From contig LNDW01000018.1 of NCBI GenBank assembly GCA_001464815.1, positions 124,001-188,000 on the forward strand: a DNA stretch of 64,000 nt. The letters are read 5' to 3'. Both the position numbers and the translations under genes were made by a program. The notes under the pieces were generated by a model. It saw only the letters and a program-made list of their open reading frames with translations, was not told where the DNA came from and searched no databases. Of this stretch, positions 8,154-16,167 are shown piece after piece. Origin of the DNA: Betaproteobacteria bacterium Ga0077527 (GTDB lineage Bacteria > Pseudomonadota > Gammaproteobacteria > Burkholderiales > SG8-41). Positions within the stretch are counted from its first letter, which is position 1. Each line of letters starts with the position of its first letter.

Positions 8154-8774
8154 TTACGTCAATGGCGCCGCGCAGTGTTTCTGGAAACCCGGCCTGGCAG
8201 AAACGGTCTTGAACCAGCGTTCGTAGTTCGGCAGCGCGGGGCGTTCGATCGGCACATTGAACCAGCGGTGGGCGAGAACCGCATGCGGAATGTCGGCCAT
8301 CGTGAAGTCCTTGCCGTTGAAATGGTCGCGGCTGGCGAGGTGGGTCTCTGCCATCGCCAGATAACCCGCCAGTTTTGCGCGGTTGTCCTCGACCTCGGCC
8401 ATATTGCGTTTTTCCGGCGGCGTACGGATCAGTATCCAGAACACCGGCTTCATGTGGTTCCACAGCGTGGTGCTGTACCACTCCATCCAGCGGTCGGCGT
8501 CCGCGGCCTGCCGCGGGTCGGCCGGGCACAACGTGCCGAGTCCGTGTTTGCGCGCGAGGTAGCGCACGATGGCATGGGATTCCCAGAGTCTGAAGCCGTC
8601 GTCATCGATCAGCGGCACCAGGCCGTTCGGATTCATTGCCCGGAATTCGGGCGTGTTGTTGACGCCGAACTGCATGCCGGCATCGATACGTTCGAAGGGC
8701 AGGCCGAGTTCGGCGCAGGTCCACAGCACCTTCTGCACGTTGATCGAATTGCCGCGTCCCCAGATTTTCAGCAT
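8154..8774 (-). CDS. Glutathione S-transferase family protein
   Basis: A 206-residue GST. The N-terminal thioredoxin-fold domain (1-80) has GRGNSINVQKVLW at the active site, the cis-Pro element NPNGLVPLIDDD and the ESHAIVRYLA glutathione-binding segment. The C-terminal helical domain has the DFTMADIPHA N-capping motif. GSTs conjugate or reduce electrophiles with glutathione in the cytoplasm. The active-site Ser is the one in GNSINV. Substrate unknown. Confidence 0.9.
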   Translation of the reverse strand: MLKIWGRGNSINVQKVLWTCAELGLPFERIDAGMQFGVNNTPEFRAMNPNGLVPLIDDDGFRLWESHAIVRYLARKHGLGTLCPADPRQAADADRWMEWYSTTLWNHMKPVFWILIRTPPEKRNMAEVEDNRAKLAGYLAMAETHLASRDHFNGKDFTMADIPHAVLAHRWFNVPIERPALPNYERWFKTVSARPGFQKHCAAPLT

Positions 8775-8891
8775 GGCAGGCCCACTCCATATCGAAACAA
8801 GAGCCGCAGTCTACAGTACGGCCGGGACCGCCCCGGCTGCCCCGCGTTGACTATAATCAAGGCCATTCATTTACGGGACGGAGGAATACAC

Positions 8892-9560
8892 ATGGGCAGC
8901 ATGATCGAACTGACCGCGGCTGACGGCCATAAATTTTCGGCCTACAAGGCGGAGCCCGCGGGCAAGCCGCGCGGCGGGCTGGTGGTGGTGATGGAAATTT
9001 TTGGCGTCAACAGCCACATCCGTTCGGTGGCTGACGGTTATGCCGCCGACGGTTACCTGGTCATCGCGCCTGCGATGTTCGACCGCGTGCAGCGCGGCTA
9101 CGAATGCGGCTACACCCCGCCCGAGATCGAAGCCAGCCGCGCGCTGATGCAAAAAGCCAGCCTCGACGACGCGATCAAGGATGTGACCGTGGCTGTGCAT
9201 GCGCTGCAGGGTGCCGGCAAGACCGGCATCGTCGGTTACTGCTGGGGTGGCACCGTGGCGTGGAAGGCGGCGGCCGAAGTGGCCGGGCTCTCCTGCTCTT
9301 CACCACATTACGGCGGCGGCATTCCCGCCCATGCCGGGCTGCAGGCGAAATGCCCGGTGCTGTTCCACTGGGGCGAAAAGGACCAGGGCATCCCGATGGA
9401 TGCAGTGGCCAAGGTCAAGGCCGCGCACCCGCAGTGGGAACACCATGTCTACCCTGCGGGCCACGGCTTCAACTGCGACCAGCGTGGCTCTTATGATGCG
9501 GCCAGCGCGAAACTCGCGCGCGAACGCACGCTGGCCTTCCTGCGCAAACACGTCGGCTGA
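8892..9560 (+). CDS. Dienelactone hydrolase family protein
   Basis: A 222-residue alpha/beta hydrolase starting at ATG 8892 after a GGAGG site. The nucleophile motif is GYCWGG (Cys instead of Ser, as in true dienelactone hydrolases). The acid lies in the GEKDQGIP region and the His in PAGHGFNCD. The family hydrolyses dienelactones from chlorocatechol breakdown and other cyclic esters. It stands alone and converges with coxG. A role in aromatic breakdown is likely but the substrate is open. Confidence 0.9.
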   Translation: MGSMIELTAADGHKFSAYKAEPAGKPRGGLVVVMEIFGVNSHIRSVADGYAADGYLVIAPAMFDRVQRGYECGYTPPEIEASRALMQKASLDDAIKDVTVAVHALQGAGKTGIVGYCWGGTVAWKAAAEVAGLSCSSPHYGGGIPAHAGLQAKCPVLFHWGEKDQGIPMDAVAKVKAAHPQWEHHVYPAGHGFNCDQRGSYDAASAKLARERTLAFLRKHVG

Positions 9561-9588
9561 AACAGGTCGGGGTGGCAACCGCCCGGCA

Positions 9589-10038
9589 TCAGGCCTCGGG
9601 CGGACTGACCCGTTTGGTGAACGCGCTGAAAAACTGTTCCGCCATTTTTTTGGCGACACCGTCGATCAGCCGTGCGCCCACTTGGGCGAGTTTGCCGCCG
9701 ATATTGGCCTTGACGCCGTAGCCGAGTTTTGTGGCCGCGCCCTCCGGCGTGAGTATGACCCGGGCCTCGCCCTTGGCGAATCCGGCGACACCACCCTGGC
9801 CCTCGAAACTCAGGGTGTAGGCGTTTGGAGCATCGACTTCGGCCAGCAGCATGCGGCCCTTGAACTTGGCGCTGACCGGGCCGACCTTCGCGGTCATCGT
9901 CAGCAGGAATTCGGTGTCCGACTGTTTGTCGATCGAATCGCAGCCGGGGATGCAGTCCTTCAGCACCGCGGTGTCGTTCAGTGCATCCCAGGTCGCCTGC
10001 TGCGACAGGGGGATCAGTTGTTCGCCGTTCATTTCCAT
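9589..10038 (-). CDS. coxG: CoxG/SRPBCC-type carbon monoxide dehydrogenase subunit G family
   Basis: A 149-residue protein of the CoxG (START/SRPBCC-like) family. It has the opening ALNDTAVLKDCIPGC and the closing GARLIDGVAKKMAEQFF typical of the group. CoxG-like proteins take part in maturation or membrane attachment of molybdenum hydroxylases. It is divergent from an XdhC-family gene, another molybdenum hydroxylase accessory, but no hydroxylase subunit gene is in view. Confidence 0.88.
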   Translation of the reverse strand: MEMNGEQLIPLSQQATWDALNDTAVLKDCIPGCDSIDKQSDTEFLLTMTAKVGPVSAKFKGRMLLAEVDAPNAYTLSFEGQGGVAGFAKGEARVILTPEGAATKLGYGVKANIGGKLAQVGARLIDGVAKKMAEQFFSAFTKRVSPPEA

Positions 10039-10149
10039 GGGGCATCACTCCGTTTTGGCGGTGCCGATGTTAACCCATGCCTTGCCCCGCAAGTTGCCGC
10101 ATGACGCGGGATACAATAGAACTATCAATCTTCAGCCGGGGAATTCGTG

Positions 10150-11145
10150 ATGGATAGTGTCGATCTTCAGGTGATACGCGGTGCCCGTGACTGGGTGGCG
10201 GCAGGGCATCGTGTGGTGCTCGCCACGGTGATCCGCACCTGGGGCTCTGCACCGCGTCCGATAGGCGCGATGTCGGCGATTCGCGGCGACGGCATGGTGA
10301 TAGGTTCGGTGTCCGGCGGCTGTGTCGAGGACGACATGATCCTTCGCGTGAAAGAGGGCCGGTTGGCCCAGGACAAGCCGGCGACCACCAAATACGGAAT
10401 CTCGGCCGAGGAAGCGCAGCGTTTTGGCCTGCCCTGCGGCGGCACGCTGGAACTGGTGCTGGAGCCGCTCGGCGCGGCGAGTGACCTTGACGAACTGCTC
10501 TCGCGCATCGAACGCCACGAGCTGGTGCTGCGCCGCCTCGACATGGCCAGCGGCCGCGCGACCACCGGCCAGGCGAAGTGGCAGGACCAGCTTTCCTTCG
10601 ATGGCACCACGCTGCAGACGGTGTACGGCCCGCACTGGCGGCTGCTGATCATTGGCGCCGGCCAGCTCTCGACTTATCTGGCGCAGATGGCGCAGGCACT
10701 CGACTACCAGGTGTCGATCTGTGACCCGCGCGAGGAATACACCACCACCTTCAATGTGCCCGGCGTGGAACTGAAGCGCGGCATGCCCGACGATGTGGTT
10801 ACCGCGATGAACCTCGACGGCCATTGCGCGGTGGTGACGCTGACCCATGATCCCAAGCTCGATGATATGGCGCTGCTTGAGGCGCTGAAGTCGCCGGCCT
10901 TCTACATCGGCGCCATTGGCTCGAAAAATAACAACGATGCACGGCGCGAGCGCCTTGCCGGGTTCGACTTGTCGCAGGCTGAAATTGCCCGTCTGCACGG
11001 CCCGGTGGGGTTGAAGATCGGCAGCAAGACACCACCGGAAATTGCCGTGGCGATCCTCGCCGAGATGACGGCCATCCGTAATGGTGTGGATCCGCAGACC
11101 TTCAAGGAGCCGCCAAAGGCAACCACTGCGGGCTGCGCCGTATAG
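10150..11145 (+). CDS. XdhC/CoxI family molybdenum hydroxylase accessory protein
   Basis: A 331-residue protein with the N-terminal XdhC_CoxI domain (TWGSAPRPIGAMSAI, GSVSGGCVEDD; about residues 20-70), GLPCGGTLEL in the middle and a C-terminal Rossmann domain (LLIIGAGQLSTYLAQMA, about 160 on; YIGAIGSKNNN; KIGSKTPPEIAVAILAEM). XdhC proteins bind the molybdenum cofactor and help sulfurate and insert it into xanthine-dehydrogenase-type enzymes. ATG 10150 is preferred to the adjacent GTG 10147. It is divergent from coxG. Confidence 0.9.
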   Translation: MDSVDLQVIRGARDWVAAGHRVVLATVIRTWGSAPRPIGAMSAIRGDGMVIGSVSGGCVEDDMILRVKEGRLAQDKPATTKYGISAEEAQRFGLPCGGTLELVLEPLGAASDLDELLSRIERHELVLRRLDMASGRATTGQAKWQDQLSFDGTTLQTVYGPHWRLLIIGAGQLSTYLAQMAQALDYQVSICDPREEYTTTFNVPGVELKRGMPDDVVTAMNLDGHCAVVTLTHDPKLDDMALLEALKSPAFYIGAIGSKNNNDARRERLAGFDLSQAEIARLHGPVGLKIGSKTPPEIAVAILAEMTAIRNGVDPQTFKEPPKATTAGCAV

Positions 11146-11570
11146 AAAAAACATTTAAAAACAATTAGTTATTTCTTGTAATGCGGCTGGTCTTTATATA
11201 AATAATGATCATGTCATTGATTGGAAATCATTCACCTCATTTTGCTCCATGGCTGGCCACCCGCTGCATATCTGTGTCGGCAACGGCGTAAACGAGCGCG
11301 ACATCCGCAATGCCGTCCCCCCCGGCGCAAAACTTCGGTGTCCCGCAGCGTGATCCGGGCGTGGCCGGCGGTTGCGGCCGGTGCGAGCAGCCATTTCACA
11401 CCAGGCTTGATCCCGTCCCCGGTTTCCGGCGACAGCGGTGTCGCACTGAGCAGGTAGGGGACGGCGATACGGCGATCGGGCTGAGTTAATCGCTCAAGCC
11501 GAGGTTGTATGCTTGGCTGCAGGCGGTGAAACGACAACACGCTGCGGTAGCGTATGACGCCGTGGCCCGG
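11146..11570. other. Gap after XdhC gene with no supported gene
   Basis: About 425 bases between convergent genes. It begins with the AT-rich dispersed motif, then returns to high GC. Minus-strand open frames (for example 11232-11540) are arginine-rich toward the end and match no family I recognise, so they may be decayed coding sequence or chance. No terminator hairpin with a T-run was found. Confidence 0.4.
11152..11173 (+). repeat. Dispersed AT-rich motif, copy c
   Basis: Contains TTTAAAAACAATTAGTTAT, starting 7 bases after the XdhC-family stop and in the same orientation as that gene. Confidence 0.55.
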
Positions 11571-11993
11571 CTATTTCCGGTCGCTCGGGTCGGTGACAAA
11601 GCCGATTCTGGTCAGGCCGTGTTTCGCGGCATCGGCCATCACGCGGGCCACGTTGCGGTAGGCGACTTCGCCGTCGGCGCGCAGGTGCAGCTCCGGCGCC
11701 GGGTTTTGTCCCGCAACCGCGCGCATGCGCGAGCGCAGCGCGGATTCGTCGACGATCTCGCCGTTCCAGAACACCACGCCGTTGCGGTCGATGCCGATCT
11801 GGATGTTGTCGGGCCTGGTCTGGTTGACCTGGCTGGAGGCCTTGGGCAGGTCGACCTTGACCGCGTGAGTGAGCAGCGGCGCGGTGATGATGAAAATCAC
11901 CAGCAGTACCAGCATCACGTCGATCAGCGGAACCATGTTGATTTCGGGCAGTGGCGCGCCGTCGCTGCCAGTGCCTGGGTCGGAGAATGTCAT
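11571..11993 (-). CDS. exbD: ExbD/TolR biopolymer transport protein
   Basis: A 140-residue protein with one N-terminal membrane span (NMVPLIDVMLVLLVIFIIT) carrying the conserved Asp of the ExbD/TolR proton path, then a periplasmic domain (VDLPKA; LHLRADGEVAYRNVARVM; GLTRIGFVTDP). ATG 11993 gives the normal family length; the open frame extends further but into the exbB gene. It is the last gene of a tonB-exbB-exbD set and energises outer-membrane receptors with the proton gradient. Confidence 0.92.
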   Translation of the reverse strand: MTFSDPGTGSDGAPLPEINMVPLIDVMLVLLVIFIITAPLLTHAVKVDLPKASSQVNQTRPDNIQIGIDRNGVVFWNGEIVDESALRSRMRAVAGQNPAPELHLRADGEVAYRNVARVMADAAKHGLTRIGFVTDPSDRK

Positions 11994-12010
11994 GTGCGGG
12001 CTCCGTGGTA

Positions 12011-12715
12011 TCAGGCGACGGCGCGCAGGCTGCGGCCGGTGAGGATCATCAGCTGCAGGTCGTGGGCGTGGCTGTCGAGTGACGCGAGCTGGGTGCGGTT
12101 GCGGCGTATCAGGTAGTTGTAGCCGAGCACCGCGGGAATCGCCACCGCCAGCCCGAGCGCGGTCATGATCAGCGCCTCGCCCACCGGGCCGGCCACCTTG
12201 TCCAGCGTGCCCTGGCCGCTGAGTCCGATGTTGATCAGCGCGTGATACACCCCCCACACCGTGCCGAAGAGGCCGATGAAGGGAGCCGTGCTGCCGATCG
12301 AGGCGAGTACGGTCAGGCCGGATTCGCAGCGATGTGATTCCTCGGCAATCGCGCGGCGGATGCTGCGCGTGAGCAGCTCGTCACGCAGCGCCGGGCTTTG
12401 CGCGGCGGCGAGGCGCGCGGCGTCGAGCGTGCGCCGCGTCAGGCGCGAAAACGGCTCCCCGTTGTCGATGGCTGCGTTGACCTGATTCAGGTCTTCGCCG
12501 GCCTGTGCAAAAGCCGAAAGGAATCTGCGGCTGCGGCTGGCGGTGCGCCATTGCGCGATGACCTTGTTGATGAACAGCGCCCAGGTGATCACACTCATCA
12601 GCAACAGCACGGCGAGCAGGGTGCCGCCGACGGCGTCTGTTTGCGCCAGGAAATGCATCAGGCCCAGCGTCCGGGGTTCAGTGGCTTGTGCTGCCAGTGT
12701 TTGCGGAATGTCCAA
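12011..12715 (-). CDS. exbB: ExbB/MotA-TolQ-ExbB proton channel protein
   Basis: A 234-residue inner-membrane protein with three spans. The first is near residues 30-52 (GGTLLAVLLLMSVITWALFI). The last two flank the conserved GLFGTVWGVYHAL and GEALIMTALGLAVAIPAVLGYN segments of the TolQ/ExbB channel. It forms the proton-driven motor with ExbD and TonB. It starts 6 bases after tonB ends and stops 17 bases before exbD. Confidence 0.93.
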   Translation of the reverse strand: MDIPQTLAAQATEPRTLGLMHFLAQTDAVGGTLLAVLLLMSVITWALFINKVIAQWRTASRSRRFLSAFAQAGEDLNQVNAAIDNGEPFSRLTRRTLDAARLAAAQSPALRDELLTRSIRRAIAEESHRCESGLTVLASIGSTAPFIGLFGTVWGVYHALINIGLSGQGTLDKVAGPVGEALIMTALGLAVAIPAVLGYNYLIRRNRTQLASLDSHAHDLQLMILTGRSLRAVA

Positions 12716-12721
12716 GATGTT

Positions 12722-13375
12722 TCAGCTCCTGATTGAAAACGCGATCGGCACCAGCACCCAGGCGCTGACTGCGGTGTCACCCTGGCGGGCGGCGACAAAT
12801 TTCCATTGCTTCACGGTTTCGAGTGCCGCGGCATCAAGCCGCTCGAAGCCGCTGGAAGTGCGCAGCCGCACTTCCAGTGGCAGGCCGGCGGCGCTGACCA
12901 GCACATGCAGCATCACGCGGCCCTGTTCGCCAAGGCGGCGTGATACCGCGGGGTATTGCGGCGGAGGGTTGTTCAGATACTCGGCGTCGAAGCGCGGCGG
13001 GGCGACAGCCGCCGGTGCGGGTGGCGCCGCGGCGGCAAGCGGTTCGAGCGCGCGCGGTTCCGCCTGCGGCGCGACCCAGGTGGCCTGGGGCGCGGCTTGT
13101 GTTGCAGCTGCCAGCACCGGCTGTGGCTGGGTCGGCTGCGGCGTTTGTCTGGCGACGGGTTTCGGTTTCGGCAATTCGGTCGGTTTCACCGCGGGTGGCC
13201 CCGGCAGCAGGCTGACCATCAATGGCGTGGCCTCGCTGATGGCTTCGCGCACCGGGGCGTGACTCAGCAGCAGGGCAAGCACTGCCAGATGCAGCACTGC
13301 GGCAGTCCACAGTCCCGGATTCCAGCTGAATCGGGCCAACAGGCCGGACAGCATTGGTGGTGTCTCATCAACCAT
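12722..13375 (-). CDS. tonB: Energy transducer TonB
   Basis: A 217-residue TonB. An N-terminal anchor (LWTAAVLHLAVLALLLSH) is followed by a Pro/Lys/Gln/Ala-rich spacer (about 55-130: PKPKPVARQ, PTQPQPV) and the C-terminal domain (NPPPQYPAVSRRLGEQGRVMLHVLV; SSGFERLDAAALETVKQWKFVAA). It spans the periplasm and drives TonB-dependent receptors for siderophores or other ligands. No receptor gene is in the window. It leads the operon, with a possible Fur site upstream. Confidence 0.93.
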   Translation of the reverse strand: MVDETPPMLSGLLARFSWNPGLWTAAVLHLAVLALLLSHAPVREAISEATPLMVSLLPGPPAVKPTELPKPKPVARQTPQPTQPQPVLAAATQAAPQATWVAPQAEPRALEPLAAAAPPAPAAVAPPRFDAEYLNNPPPQYPAVSRRLGEQGRVMLHVLVSAAGLPLEVRLRTSSGFERLDAAALETVKQWKFVAARQGDTAVSAWVLVPIAFSIRS

Positions 13376-13423
13376 TAAAATGTTAAATAATTGAATTTAA
13401 ACAATAAAATTATAGTGAATAGC

Positions 13424-13444
13424 TATCAATAATAATGATTCTTG
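13424..13444 (-). promoter_or_regulatory. Possible Fur box upstream of tonB
   Basis: TATCAATAATAATGATTCTTG, read on either strand, has repeated NATWAT-type hexamers resembling the Fur consensus, in an AT-rich stretch 49 bases before the tonB start. tonB-exbBD operons are usually iron-repressed. The match is partial. Confidence 0.35.
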
Positions 13445-13567
13445 TTTCAAAATGCAACCATGTTGAATCAAGTGTCTGGAGTTATATCGCTGAATTACAG
13501 TCGCGGCGAAAGGTGACGGCTATAGTTGATGTTTTAGCAGCACCCATTTCTTGCACAGGAAGGCGTC

Positions 13568-14443
13568 ATGAACATTGCATTCATCGGAGTCGGCGTGATG
13601 GGCGGGCCGATGGCCGGACATCTGGCCAAGGCCGGGCACCACGTCACCGTTTACAACCGCAGTGCGGCAAAGGCGGAAGCCTGGGCCGCAAAACATGGCG
13701 GCCGTATCGCCGCGACACCGGCAGCGGCGGTGCAGGGCGCGCAGCTGGTGTGCTGCTGTGTCGGCAACGATGCCGATGTGCGCGAGGTGACCACCGGTGC
13801 GCAGGGCGCTTTTTCGGCGATGGCGAAAGACGCCATCTTTGTTGATCACACCACGGCCTCGGCGACACTCGCGGTCGAGCTGCACGCCGCCGCGCGCAAG
13901 GCGGGCCTGCATTTTCTTGATGCACCGGTGTCCGGCGGCCAGTCCGGTGCCGAGAATGGTGCGCTGACGGTGATGGCTGGTGGTGACGAGGCCGCCTTCA
14001 AGCGTGCCGAACCGCTGCTGCGCCACTACTCACGCGCGGTGACGCTGATGGGGCCCGCCGGTGCCGGCCAGAAAACAAAAATGGTCAACCAGATCTGTGT
14101 CGCCGGTGTGGTGCAGGGTCTTGCCGAAGGCCTGGCCTTCGCGCTGCATGCCGGCCTTGATGCCAAGCTGGTGGTGGATGTGATTTCGAAGGGCGCGGCG
14201 AATTCCTGGCAGATGGAGAATCGCGGCAAGACCATGGTCGATGACCGTTTTGATTTCGGCTTCGCGGTGGACCTGATGCGCAAGGATCTGCGCATCACCA
14301 TGGATGAGGCGCGCGGCAACGGCGCGCAACTGCCGGCAACCGCGCTGATTGACCAGTTCTACGCCCGCGTCCAGCAACTTGGCGGTGGTAAGCTCGATAC
14401 CAGCAGCTTGATCAAGCTGCTGGCCTCCCCCGCTAAAAAATGA
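13568..14443 (+). CDS. NAD(P)-dependent beta-hydroxyacid dehydrogenase (HIBADH/GarR family)
   Basis: A 291-residue enzyme with the N-terminal dinucleotide motif IGVGVMGGPMAGHL, the substrate-binding element DAPVSGGQSGAENG, the catalytic-lysine segment GAGQKTKMVNQI and the C-terminal helical domain. The family oxidises 3-hydroxyisobutyrate or reduces tartronate semialdehyde and similar acids. AGGA lies 7 bases before the ATG. It starts a four-gene run with the Nudix, MBL and GGDEF genes. Confidence 0.9.
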   Translation: MNIAFIGVGVMGGPMAGHLAKAGHHVTVYNRSAAKAEAWAAKHGGRIAATPAAAVQGAQLVCCCVGNDADVREVTTGAQGAFSAMAKDAIFVDHTTASATLAVELHAAARKAGLHFLDAPVSGGQSGAENGALTVMAGGDEAAFKRAEPLLRHYSRAVTLMGPAGAGQKTKMVNQICVAGVVQGLAEGLAFALHAGLDAKLVVDVISKGAANSWQMENRGKTMVDDRFDFGFAVDLMRKDLRITMDEARGNGAQLPATALIDQFYARVQQLGGGKLDTSSLIKLLASPAKK

Positions 14444-14455
14444 AAAAGACGACCA

Positions 14456-15316
14456 GTGAGTGATCAGCAACAGTCCCGGCATCCGGCGGCACCGCAAACG
14501 GTGGCGCCTGCACTGCCTGCGGCCACTGTGACCGTGGTGCGCGATGCCGGCGGCAGCATCGAAGTGCTTATGATGCGCCGCAATCTCAAATCGGGTTTTG
14601 TGCCGGGTATGTATGTGTTTCCCGGCGGCGGTCTGGATCTGGAGGATTTATCTTTTAAAAACAATGGCTTATGTAAATGTCTCGAGGATCATGCGGCCAG
14701 CGCGGCACTGGGTCTCGGCTGTGACGGCATCGGCTATTGGGCCGCGGCGATCCGCGAAGCCTTTGAAGAAGCTGGTCTGCTGATGGCGCGTGACGCCCGC
14801 GGCCAGCCACTGGCATTCAGCGAAGCCGCGACGCAACAGCGTTTTGATGAACACCGGCGGCGCCTGAATGCCGGTGAACTCGGGTTCGCCGACCTGCTGC
14901 GCGAGGAAGGTCTGCAACTGGCCGCAGACCAGTTGACCTATTTCGCGCACTGGATCACGCCGGTCACCGCGCCGCGCCGTTACGACACGCGCTTCTTCAT
15001 GGCCGAGGCACCGCCCGGACAGGAGCCGCTGCACGACGATCACGAAACCATCGCCGCGACCTGGATCAGTCCCGCTGAAGCATTGTCGCTGCATGCGCGC
15101 GGTTCATTCGAAATGCGTACGCCGACCGTTCGCACGCTGGAAACTTTCGCCACCTGCGACAGTGTGGCGACCCTGCGCCGCAGCCTGGCCACGGTGCAGG
15201 GCAATGTGCAGGCACTGATGCCGCGCATCGCCAGGGACGGGCGGCGCATCCTGCCCGGCGAAACGGGTTACGAAGAAGCGGGCACCGCCGAAGGTGCAGG
15301 GGCATGGCAGAACTGA
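14456..15316 (+). CDS. Nudix hydrolase
   Basis: A 286-residue Nudix protein from GTG 14456. The Nudix box appears as an AAIREAFEEAGLLM core (REUXEEXGU) about 100 residues in, after the YVFPGGGLDLED lead. Long Nudix proteins of this type act on nucleoside diphosphate-linked or CoA substrates. It overlaps the next gene by 13 bases and follows the dehydrogenase by 12 bases. Codons about 66-73 (LSFKNNGL) come from a copy of the dispersed AT-rich motif, in a loop between the PGG lead and the Nudix box. Confidence 0.85.
   Translation: MSDQQQSRHPAAPQTVAPALPAATVTVVRDAGGSIEVLMMRRNLKSGFVPGMYVFPGGGLDLEDLSFKNNGLCKCLEDHAASAALGLGCDGIGYWAAAIREAFEEAGLLMARDARGQPLAFSEAATQQRFDEHRRRLNAGELGFADLLREEGLQLAADQLTYFAHWITPVTAPRRYDTRFFMAEAPPGQEPLHDDHETIAATWISPAEALSLHARGSFEMRTPTVRTLETFATCDSVATLRRSLATVQGNVQALMPRIARDGRRILPGETGYEEAGTAEGAGAWQN
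14651..14673 (+). repeat. Dispersed AT-rich motif inside the Nudix gene, copy d
   Basis: Contains TTTTAAAAACAATGGCTTATG, nearly identical to copy f at 41068. It is translated in frame as part of a surface loop of the Nudix protein and is sharply AT-rich against its GC-rich surroundings. Confidence 0.55.
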
Positions 15317-16164
15317 ACGCGGACAAAATCGTTCCCGGTGAGGTCGACACCATCGCGCCGGGCGTACGCCGCATCACCGCGCCCAATCCCGGCGTGATGA
15401 CCGGCCCCGGCACCAATGCCTATCTGATCGGCGAGGCGGAAGGTGACGACGGACTCGCGCTGATCGATCCCGGTCCCGACCTCGACACCCATCGCGACGT
15501 GCTGCTCGCCGCCGCCGGCAAACGCCTGCGCTGGATATTCTGCACGCACACCCACCGCGACCATTCCCCGCTGGCGAGTACATTGAAGGCCGCCACCGGC
15601 GCGCAACTGCTGGGCCATGGTGTGACCCCCGGCGACGGCCGGCAGGATGAAACCTTCAGGCCGGACCGTGTTTTGCGTGATGGCGATGCGGTTGACTGCG
15701 GCAAGTTCCGGCTGCGCGCGGTGCACACGCCCGGCCATGCCTCGAACCATCTGTGTTACCTGCTCGAGGATCGCGGCCTGCTGTTCACCGGTGACCATGT
15801 GATGCAGGGCTCGACCGTGGTCATCTCTCCGCCCGACGGCGACATGCAGGCCTATCTCGATTCACTGCGGCGCCTGCTGGATCTGCCGGTGACCCATTTT
15901 GCGCCCGGCCACGGCCATGTCATCACGACACCGGGTGACGAAGTCCGTCGCCTGGTCGCGCACCGCATGAAACGCGAGGACAAGGTGCGCGCCGCGCTGC
16001 GCATTGCCGGTCCGGCGCCGCTGGATGTGCTGGTCACCCATGCCTATGACGATGTGCCGGCGCGCATCCATCCGGTGGCGATGCGCTCGCTGCATGCCTC
16101 GCTGATCCGCCTCGAACGCCTCGGCGCCGCGGTCTGCACCGATGGCCGCTGGCGGGAGGCCTGA
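15304..16164 (+). CDS. MBL-fold metallohydrolase (LACTB2-like)
   Basis: A 286-residue metallo-beta-lactamase fold protein. It has the metal motif CTHTHRDHSPLA, a second His in VHTPGHASNHLCY, the bridging Asp in FTGDHVMQGSTVVI and the His in FAPGHGHV. The C-terminal winged-helix-like tail (VLVTHAYDDVPARIHPVAMRSLHASLIRLE) is typical of LACTB2-type hydrolases. The start lies inside the Nudix gene. Substrate unknown; thioester hydrolysis or nucleic acid cleavage are both known in the family. Confidence 0.9.
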   Translation: MAELNADKIVPGEVDTIAPGVRRITAPNPGVMTGPGTNAYLIGEAEGDDGLALIDPGPDLDTHRDVLLAAAGKRLRWIFCTHTHRDHSPLASTLKAATGAQLLGHGVTPGDGRQDETFRPDRVLRDGDAVDCGKFRLRAVHTPGHASNHLCYLLEDRGLLFTGDHVMQGSTVVISPPDGDMQAYLDSLRRLLDLPVTHFAPGHGHVITTPGDEVRRLVAHRMKREDKVRAALRIAGPAPLDVLVTHAYDDVPARIHPVAMRSLHASLIRLERLGAAVCTDGRWREA

Positions 16165-16167
16165 GTG

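Noticed and set aside
11209-11540. Small minus-strand genes in the gap after XdhC
   Set aside because: Arginine-rich ends, overlapping frames and no ribosome sites or homology that I can recognise.
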